A stretch of 64,000 nucleotides of DNA from Rhizomicrobium electricum (GTDB lineage: Bacteria; Pseudomonadota; Alphaproteobacteria; Micropepsales; Micropepsaceae). The notes beneath the pieces were generated by a model. The model worked only from the letters and a program-made list of their open reading frames with translations. It made no database searches and was not told where the DNA came from. The stretch lies in the NCBI RefSeq assembly GCF_011762045.1, contig NZ_JAASQS010000007.1:124001-188000 (forward strand), given 5' to 3'. This document shows, in pieces, positions 58,483 to 64,000 of the stretch. Every line of letters begins with the position of its first letter. Within the stretch, counting starts at the first letter, position 1. A program made the translations under genes and the position numbers.

Positions 58483-59325
58483 ATGCGCATCAAATTGGTC
58501 GGCATTGTCGCGCCATCGGCCCGGCTCGATCCGGTAGTGGCCCAGCAAGTGCGCCTGATCGCGGGCGATATGGAGAACGGACCGCACCTTCTCGTTCACC
58601 CCCAATGCCACCTTTCCGACGGTCATTTTGCCGGCGACGACGAGGCGCGCGAGCGGGCTTTTCTGGATATCGCCAACGATCCCCATTTCGATGCGGTGTG
58701 GTTCGCCCGCGGCGGCTACGGGTCCTGCCGCATCGCCGAGCGGGTGCTGGACCAGCTCAACGATTACGCCCGCCAGAAAATTTATCTCGGCTACAGCGAC
58801 GCCGGGTTCCTGCTCGCCGGTCTCTATGCCAAGGGCTGCCATGTGGCGCACGGCCCCATGCCGGCCGATCTGGTCCGCGAAGGCGGCGATGCGGCGGTGC
58901 AGCGCGCGCTCGATTGGCTGAATACCGCCGACGCCATCACTCTGGAGCCGTCGCTCGTGCCCGGTGTGAAGACGGTTGCCTTCAACATGGTCGTCCTCAG
59001 CCATCTGCTCGGCACGCCGCTCGAACCCGATCTCGCCGACCATGTGCTGATGCTGGAGGAGGTGTCGGAGCATCTCTATGCCATCGACCGGCTGATGTTC
59101 CATTTGACCTCGCAACCGGCGATCCGCCGCGTGGCCGGCATCCGGCTGGGACGGGTCAGCGATATTCCGCCCAACGATCCCGAGTTCGGCCATACCCCGG
59201 AGGAGATCGTCCGGGATTGGTGCCGGCGCAGCGGCATCGCCTATCTCGGCCGCGCCGACATCGGCCATGACGCGGCCAACAAGATCGTGCCGTTCGGGGG
59301 GATTTCAGGCGCGACGAGACACTAA
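58483..59325 (+). CDS. ldcA: LD-carboxypeptidase (S66 family)
   Basis: A 280-residue serine peptidase that removes the terminal D-Ala from tetrapeptides during murein recycling. The nucleophile Ser lies in FARGGYGSCRIAERVL, YLGYSDAGFLLAGLYAKG follows, the Glu is in LMLEEVSEHLYAIDRLM and the His in DIGHDAANKIVPFGG. It is slightly shorter than E. coli LdcA and has no signal peptide, as expected for a cytosolic enzyme. It is divergent from the Mur ligase gene with a 42-bp gap. Its TAA stop lies in the left arm of a palindromic element. Confidence 0.9.
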   Translation: MRIKLVGIVAPSARLDPVVAQQVRLIAGDMENGPHLLVHPQCHLSDGHFAGDDEARERAFLDIANDPHFDAVWFARGGYGSCRIAERVLDQLNDYARQKIYLGYSDAGFLLAGLYAKGCHVAHGPMPADLVREGGDAAVQRALDWLNTADAITLEPSLVPGVKTVAFNMVVLSHLLGTPLEPDLADHVLMLEEVSEHLYAIDRLMFHLTSQPAIRRVAGIRLGRVSDIPPNDPEFGHTPEEIVRDWCRRSGIAYLGRADIGHDAANKIVPFGGISGATRH

Positions 59326-59394
59326 AGCAACGGACTTTAGATTCGCTTCATGCCGATGGCAGGACCGGGGTGAATTTAAAATCCAATGCTTTAG
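59322..59394. repeat. 73-bp palindromic element containing both convergent stop codons
   Basis: The 25-bp arms 59322-59346 (beginning CTAAAGCAACGGACTTTAG) and 59370-59394 (ending AATCCAATGCTTTAG) match as inverted repeats at 20 of 25 positions, with a 23-bp spacer. Each end is CTAAAG read inward; the TAA in the left end is the ldcA stop and that in the right end is the kinase stop. It could be a mobile palindromic unit that inserted between the genes, or a bidirectional terminator. Confidence 0.65.
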
Positions 59395-61643
59395 GCGGTT
59401 TTTTTAGTTCCGCCGTCGGTCGGACGCGACGTTTCGGGAATCATGGCGTTGAGCGCCTTGGTGGCATCGTCGAGCGCCCGTTCGGTCTCGGCATCGAGCC
59501 CGCGCCCACCGGCCAGGGCTTCGAGACGGCCAAGCAGCATGGCGGGCTGTATCGGCTTGGCGATGTAGTCGTCCATGCCGGCACCAAGATATTCTTCGCG
59601 CTGGCCCAGCATGGCATTGGCGGTCATCGCGATGATCGGAATGCGCGCCTTGGTGCCCTTGAGCTTGCGGATGCGCGAGGTCGCCGCGACGCCGTCGAGC
59701 TCCGGCATCTGGATGTCCATCAGCACGACGTCGTAGTTTTTCTTCATCACCGCTTCGACCGCCTTGAGGCCGGTGTCGACGACGTCGACGGCGTACCCGG
59801 TCTTTTCCAACAGGGCGAGCACGAATTTCTGGTTGATGCGATTGTCCTCGGCGAGGAGGACGCGCAGCGGCGACCGTGACGCTTCCGGGGCGCTCGCCGT
59901 TTCGGTGGTACGGGGTGCTTCGGACTCGTCGTGGGTGGCGAGGATCGACAGCAGGCAGTCGTGCAGGAATTGCTGGCGCAGCGGCTTTTCGAGCACATAG
60001 TCGAAGCGGACGTTCTCGCCTTCGAGCGCCTGCCGCCCGGCCGAGGTGACCAGCACCAGCTTCACGTCGGCGAACTGGGCGTCGGCGCGGATGTCGCGCG
60101 CCAGTTCGACGCCGGTTTTTCCCGGCATCATGTGATCGAGGAAGATGATGTCGTAGGGCCTGCCGCGGTGCCAGGCGTTTTCCATCTCGCTCATGGCGGC
60201 GAAGGCGTCGGAGCTGGCGGCAGTTTCCATGCCGAGCATGCGCAGGTTGCGGCCGAGCAGTTCCAGATTGGTTGGAATGTCGTCGACCATCAGGGCGCGC
60301 AGGGTTTTGGCGTGCGCCGGCAGACCCTCGGAGGGCGCCGCCGCGATACGCAATTGCGGCAGGGTCAATTCGAACCAGAAGGTGGAGCCTTTGCCGGGCG
60401 TCGACTGGACCCCGATATGGCCGCCCATCAGTTCGACGAGCTGCTTGCAGATGGCCAGCCCAAGCCCGGTGCCGCCATGCCGGCGCGTTGCCGAGGCATC
60501 GACCTGGGAGAACTTCTGGAACAGGCGGATGTGTTCGGCCGCCGGAATGCCGATGCCGGTATCGGTGACCTCGAAGCGCAGCGGGATGTCGGTACCGGGC
60601 AGCGCCGACGTGCGCCGCACCAGGATCGAGACCGCGCCCTTGTCGGTGAATTTGATGGCGTTGCTCATCAGGTTGAGCAGCACCTGGCGGATACGCATGG
60701 AATCGCCGAGATAGACGCCGCGCGCATGCGGTTCGACGAAGACGACGAGATCGAGGCTCTTTTCCCGCGCCTTGCCGGCCATCACCGCCACGGTCCGCTC
60801 GACCGTGCTATTGAGATCGAACTCGCTGGCGTCGATCTCGAGCTTGCCTGCTTCCATCTTCGACAAGTCGAGGATGTCGTTGACGACGGTGAGCATGGCT
60901 TCGCCGGATTCGTGGATCACTTCGGCAAAGCGGCGCTGTTCCGGATTGAGTTCGGTCGCCAGCAGCAATTCGCTCATGCCGAGGACGCCGTTCATCGGCG
61001 TGCGCACCTCGTGGCTCATGTTGGCGAGGAATTCCGATTTGGCCTTGTTGCCGGCTTCGGCCTGTTCCTTGGCGGCGAGAACGGCCGTTTCCGCCGCTTC
61101 ACGCTTGCGCAGCTGCAAGATCAGGACGGAGCCGAGAAGCAGCATCAGGATGGTGATGGCGGTAAGCGCTCCGCCTTCGATCTGGGCGCCCCACCGCCAG
61201 GGCGCCAGCGCCGAGGCGATCGGCCTTGTGGCGAGGACGACCAATCCGCTGCGTTCGGCTTGGGCCGCCATGGAACTGCGGGGAACGGCCGGACTTTTGG
61301 CGCCGGCAGGCCGGATTTCGAGAGTCGTGTCTTCCGGCAGGTTCATGTCGAGCCGGTAGCGGGTGAGGAGCTTGGAGGAAAAGACGAGATCGACATTTTC
61401 CGGACGTTCGTCGCTGGCAACGCCGAAGGGGATGTTCATCTCGAAGGTGGCGAGCATCGCCGCGTAATCGGCATAAGCGCGGGCCGCGGTCGCAAGGTCG
61501 CCGCGTTCTTCGGCGATGCGATCTTTGTATTCGCTGATCGTCAGCCAGACGTACCCGCTCCAGGAAATGGTAAGCAGCGTCAGGATCGTGATAGCGACCA
61601 AGACGCTCGGACGGGCAGCACGGGTTCGAATGAAGCGGAACAT
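59391..61643 (-). CDS. Hybrid sensor histidine kinase with two receiver domains
   Basis: A 750-residue kinase. Two membrane helices (about 12-34 and 158-178) bracket a periplasmic sensor of about 120 residues without a recognised fold. HisKA has phospho-His211 in [15 protein letters not shown]. The ATPase domain has [11 protein letters not shown] (N box), VTDTGIGIP and [13 protein letters not shown]. Receiver 1 (about 447-570) has VDD and Asp503 (FLDHMMPG). Receiver 2 (about 592-715) has AED and Asp643 ([11 protein letters not shown]). No Hpt domain follows, so phosphate must pass to a separate Hpt protein or the receivers gate the kinase. The signal is unknown and no partner regulator is adjacent. 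Confidence 0.93.
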   Translation of the reverse strand: MFRFIRTRAARPSVLVAITILTLLTISWSGYVWLTISEYKDRIAEERGDLATAARAYADYAAMLATFEMNIPFGVASDERPENVDLVFSSKLLTRYRLDMNLPEDTTLEIRPAGAKSPAVPRSSMAAQAERSGLVVLATRPIASALAPWRWGAQIEGGALTAITILMLLLGSVLILQLRKREAAETAVLAAKEQAEAGNKAKSEFLANMSHEVRTPMNGVLGMSELLLATELNPEQRRFAEVIHESGEAMLTVVNDILDLSKMEAGKLEIDASEFDLNSTVERTVAVMAGKAREKSLDLVVFVEPHARGVYLGDSMRIRQVLLNLMSNAIKFTDKGAVSILVRRTSALPGTDIPLRFEVTDTGIGIPAAEHIRLFQKFSQVDASATRRHGGTGLGLAICKQLVELMGGHIGVQSTPGKGSTFWFELTLPQLRIAAAPSEGLPAHAKTLRALMVDDIPTNLELLGRNLRMLGMETAASSDAFAAMSEMENAWHRGRPYDIIFLDHMMPGKTGVELARDIRADAQFADVKLVLVTSAGRQALEGENVRFDYVLEKPLRQQFLHDCLLSILATHDESEAPRTTETASAPEASRSPLRVLLAEDNRINQKFVLALLEKTGYAVDVVDTGLKAVEAVMKKNYDVVLMDIQMPELDGVAATSRIRKLKGTKARIPIIAMTANAMLGQREEYLGAGMDDYIAKPIQPAMLLGRLEALAGGRGLDAETERALDDATKALNAMIPETSRPTDGGTKKTA

Positions 61644-61796
61644 GGCAGCCTTCGCGAGTGCCCGCGAAAGCCCCCCGCGCGCACGGTTCGCAAGCCTGGG
61701 CCGGTACAGCTAATGCTTGGTAAATGACGCGGTAAGCAAAAATACGTAGGCGGTGTCTGCGGGGCTCAGTACACGGGGTGGTTGTCTGTTTCCGGC

Positions 61797-61826
61797 TTGA
61801 CTTTTGTTCCCACTTTGTTCTAGTAT
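61797..61826 (+). promoter_or_regulatory. SOS promoter with LexA box before imuA
   Basis: GTTCCCACTTTGTTC (61806-61820) is a perfect alphaproteobacterial LexA box, GTTC-N7-GTTC. It lies in the spacer of a promoter with -35 TTGACT (61797-61802) and -10 TAGTAT (61821-61826), so LexA binding would exclude RNA polymerase. imuA starts 58 bp downstream. The rest of 61644-61796 shows no gene. Confidence 0.9.
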
Positions 61827-61883
61827 TTGGCTTTCCGCCATGCCCCCTCAGGCGCGCACCCCGTGACCGGAGACAGGAGAACT

Positions 61884-62636
61884 ATGTCTTTGAAGGACCA
61901 AAAAATTATGGCCTTGCGCGCCGCCCTCGCGGCGGTCGAGCCGCACGGCGTTCGGGTCGAACTGGGGGTGCCGCGGCTGGACCAGGCTTTGGCGGGCGGG
62001 CTGATGCGGGGCGCCTTGCATGAGGTATTTGCGAGCCCGTCGCATGAGGCGTCGGCCGCGGGGTTCGTGGCGGGGCTTTGCGGGCGTCTGGGCGGGCCGC
62101 TCCTTTGGATCCGCCAGGATTATGCCGGTCTCGAATGCGGCGAGCTGACCGCCACCGGGCTGTTCGAATTGGGTCTCGATCCCGCCCGGCTCCTTTTATT
62201 GCGGGTACCGGATGCGGCGGATGCTCTCAAAGCGGCGTCCGATGCGCTCACATGCGCCGCTCTCGGGGCGGTGGTGATCGAAGTGATGGGATCGCCCAAG
62301 CAGCTCGATCTGGTTGCCTATCGGCGGCTGGCGCTGGCGGCGGGTGAGAGTGGGGTGACGGCCGTTTTGCTGCGCCAGGCCGCGACTTCGTCCGGCATCG
62401 GTGGTGCCGAAACCCGCTGGCTGGTCCGCGCCGCATCGTCGGAAGACGACATCAATTGGGGCCAGCCGGCCTTCGATGTGGATTTGCAGCGGAACCGGCA
62501 TGGGCCGGCGGGGCATTGGGTCATCCAGTGGAGTTGTGACGATGGTGTCTTCCGCCCGACGGATCGCGGCGCTGTGGTTTCCGCGCCTTCCGACCGACCG
62601 TTTGCGGCGCCGGTGGCTGAGGCATCCGCCGCCTGA
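61884..62636 (+). CDS. imuA: Inducible mutagenesis protein A (RecA/SulA-like)
   Basis: A 250-residue protein with degenerate RecA-like features (GVPRLDQALAGGLMRGALHEVF, GLCGRLGGPLLWIRQD, LFELGLDPARLLLLRV, ALGAVVIEVMG). ImuA works with ImuB and the polymerase DnaE2 in error-prone translesion synthesis under SOS control. ATG 61884 follows AGGAG; upstream codons in the same frame are not conserved. A LexA box precedes it and imuB overlaps its 3' end by 95 bp. dnaE2 is expected just beyond the window. Confidence 0.9.
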   Translation: MSLKDQKIMALRAALAAVEPHGVRVELGVPRLDQALAGGLMRGALHEVFASPSHEASAAGFVAGLCGRLGGPLLWIRQDYAGLECGELTATGLFELGLDPARLLLLRVPDAADALKAASDALTCAALGAVVIEVMGSPKQLDLVAYRRLALAAGESGVTAVLLRQAATSSGIGGAETRWLVRAASSEDDINWGQPAFDVDLQRNRHGPAGHWVIQWSCDDGVFRPTDRGAVVSAPSDRPFAAPVAEASAA

Positions 62637-64000
62637 TTGGGGGCTGCCTCTCGTCATCGTCGCCAAACAAGACAACGCGATGCGGCTCACCGCGGTGGAC
62701 CGCAGGGCGGCGGACCTCGGGCTTGCTCCGGGGATGGCGCTTGCCAGCGCACGGGCCATGGTGCCTGCCGTGAAGGTGATGGCGGCCAATGCGCCGGCGG
62801 ATCTGCGGCTCTTGGAAAAGATCGCCGACTGGTGCGACAGCTTCACCCCGCTGGTGGCGCTCGATGCGCCCTGCGGTCTTTTGCTCGACGTCACCGGTGC
62901 ATCCCACCTGTTCGATGGTGAACAGGCGATGCTGGACCGGTTGCGTCGGGCTCTGAAGAAGCAGGGCTTTGCCGTCGCTGGGGCGCTCGCCGGAACCGCA
63001 TTGGCAGCGCGGGCCTTGGCCCGGTATCGCGATGGGACGGTAGTGCCGCCGGGCCGGGACAGCGAAGCCGTATCCACGTTACCGGTCGAAGCGCTGGACC
63101 TCGATCCCGTCACCGTTCACGCCTTCCGCCGTGCCGGTTTGAAGACCGTGGGGCAGGTGGCCGGCCGCCGCCGTGCCGAACTCACGGCCCGGTTCGGCTC
63201 CGGCATGGTGTTCGCGCTCGATACCGCTCTCGGCCGTGCCGACCTGCCGATCTCGCCGCGTCTGCCGCTGCCCGATTACCGCGCCGAACGCCGCTTTGCC
63301 GAGCCGGTCACGGACGAAAAGACGATGCTCGCCACGTTGAATCTGCTGGCGGGCCGGCTGGGGAAAAATCTCGAGGAACGCGGTGAAGGCGCTCGCGCCT
63401 TGCAGGCGGTGTTTTTCCGCGCCGACGGCAGCATCCGCCGGTTGGCTGTCCAGACCGGTGCGCCCACCCGCGAACCGGCGCTGATCGAACGACTGTTCCG
63501 GGAAAAGCTGGATGCGTTGGCCGATCCGCTCGATCCCGGTTTCGGCTTCGACCTCATCCGCCTGGAAGCGGATCGCACCGAACCGTGCCGGGACGAAGCC
63601 GCCGCGCTCGGCAGTGAGACGGTGCCGCAAAAGGAAATCCGCGCCCTGGTGGATCGCCTGACGGCCCGCTTCGGGGCTCATCGGGTGCTGTCGTTCGAAC
63701 CGCGGGATACCCATATTCCCGAGAACGCGTTCGCTGCGGTTCCGGCGCAATATGCGAGGGCGGGCCGGCTCGGCTGGGAGAAGATGCGATCTGCCGGCGA
63801 AGCGCCGTGCCGGCCATTACGGCTTCTGGCGCCCGAGCCGGTCAGTCTGATCGGCGGCGAAGCCTTCCGCTGGCGCCATGTCACCCACAGGATCCGCAAA
63901 CTCGAAGGCCCCGAGCGCATCGCCATGGAATGGTGGCGCGATGCGGCTCCGGATCGCGATTATTACCGCGCCGAAGACGAGAATGGCCGTCGCTTCTGGC
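62542..64000 (+). CDS. imuB: ImuB, Y-family DNA polymerase-like protein (3' truncated by window edge)
   Basis: The frame starts ATG 62542 (VSSARRIAALWFPRLPTDRL) inside the end of imuA, with GGAG upstream, and stays open to base 64000 (486 codons). Marks are LPLVIVAKQDNAMRL, AVDRRAADLGLAPGMALASA, ADWCDSFTPLVALD, LLDVTGASHLFDGE and the helix-hairpin-helix region FRRAGLKTVGQVAGRRRAEL. ImuB resembles Y-family polymerases but is known to lack polymerase activity; it bridges ImuA, DnaE2 and the beta clamp. Its clamp-binding C-terminus lies outside the window. It is translated in a different frame from imuA, probably coupled. Confidence 0.9.
   Translation, partial: MVSSARRIAALWFPRLPTDRLRRRWLRHPPPDWGLPLVIVAKQDNAMRLTAVDRRAADLGLAPGMALASARAMVPAVKVMAANAPADLRLLEKIADWCDSFTPLVALDAPCGLLLDVTGASHLFDGEQAMLDRLRRALKKQGFAVAGALAGTALAARALARYRDGTVVPPGRDSEAVSTLPVEALDLDPVTVHAFRRAGLKTVGQVAGRRRAELTARFGSGMVFALDTALGRADLPISPRLPLPDYRAERRFAEPVTDEKTMLATLNLLAGRLGKNLEERGEGARALQAVFFRADGSIRRLAVQTGAPTREPALIERLFREKLDALADPLDPGFGFDLIRLEADRTEPCRDEAAALGSETVPQKEIRALVDRLTARFGAHRVLSFEPRDTHIPENAFAAVPAQYARAGRLGWEKMRSAGEAPCRPLRLLAPEPVSLIGGEAFRWRHVTHRIRKLEGPERIAMEWWRDAAPDRDYYRAEDENGRRFW

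Noticed and set aside
59931-61727. A 598-codon plus-strand open frame opposite the histidine kinase
   Set aside because: Shadow frame; the kinase domains on the other strand are complete.

Overview
The window is 64 kb of GC-rich, densely packed chromosome from an alphaproteobacterium. Supporting evidence: an SOS promoter with the alphaproteobacterial LexA box GTTC-N7-GTTC ahead of imuA-imuB, clusters of GANTC (CcrM-type) sites around ubiK/ybjN/proC, an lgt-midA-pgeF operon, and several large TonB-dependent receptors (TBDRs) of the carbohydrate/oligosaccharide type. A free-living polysaccharide-using lineage near Caulobacterales or the Rhizomicrobium group is plausible, but that placement is inference. 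No tRNA, rRNA, CRISPR array, insertion sequence or prophage was seen. No gene-free stretch exceeds 300 bp; the longest are 32114-32405 (regulatory), 50066-50341, 61644-61883 and 16763-16988.

Layout. 1-12 kb: a truncated quinol nitric oxide reductase with a SirB2 protein, a methyltransferase, a secreted esterase, a divergent HxlR/quinone-reductase pair, then housekeeping genes (prs, pgeF-midA-lgt, ubiK, ybjN, proC). 12-17 kb: an ECF sigma factor, a FecR anti-sigma factor and an STN-type TBDR, i.e. a cell-surface signalling unit. 17-22 kb: a MexEF-like RND efflux operon with a divergent TetR gene.

22-43 kb is a chitin-utilisation island. A seven-gene, overlapping minus-strand operon runs GntR regulator, NagB-II-type deaminase, NagA deacetylase, GH18 chitinase, MFS permease, a fusion of a GlmU-like nucleotidyltransferase with a phosphohexomutase, and a GH94 N,N'-diacetylchitobiose phosphorylase. 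Divergent from it is a TBDR. The shared intergenic region carries two inverted copies of a 14-bp motif that is the likely operator. Further on, a plus-strand operon encodes a periplasmic GH20 hexosaminidase, an EIIA-HPr-EI fusion and a GlcNAc EIIC-EIIB-EIIB permease. The inferred scheme: oligomers enter by the TBDR; in the periplasm GH20 gives GlcNAc, imported by the PTS as GlcNAc-6-P, while the disaccharide is imported intact and phosphorolysed to GlcNAc-1-P, which the fusion protein isomerises. NagA and the deaminase then lead to fructose-6-P. No GlcNAc kinase is visible.

43-52.5 kb: an alcohol dehydrogenase, three tandem bacteriohemerythrins, and a second small sugar unit (cellobiose 2-epimerase, GH94 cellobiose phosphorylase, sodium/solute symporter) whose outer promoters share a LacI-type operator-like motif. 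Between them lies an unusual protein built of three RMF/CrpP-like modules. 52.4-57 kb: poorly characterised secreted or membrane proteins, including DUF3142. 57-64 kb: a divergent Mur-ligase/LD-carboxypeptidase pair (peptidoglycan recycling), a hybrid histidine kinase, and imuA-imuB running off the end. The ends of the carboxypeptidase and kinase genes are both built from one 73-bp palindromic element.
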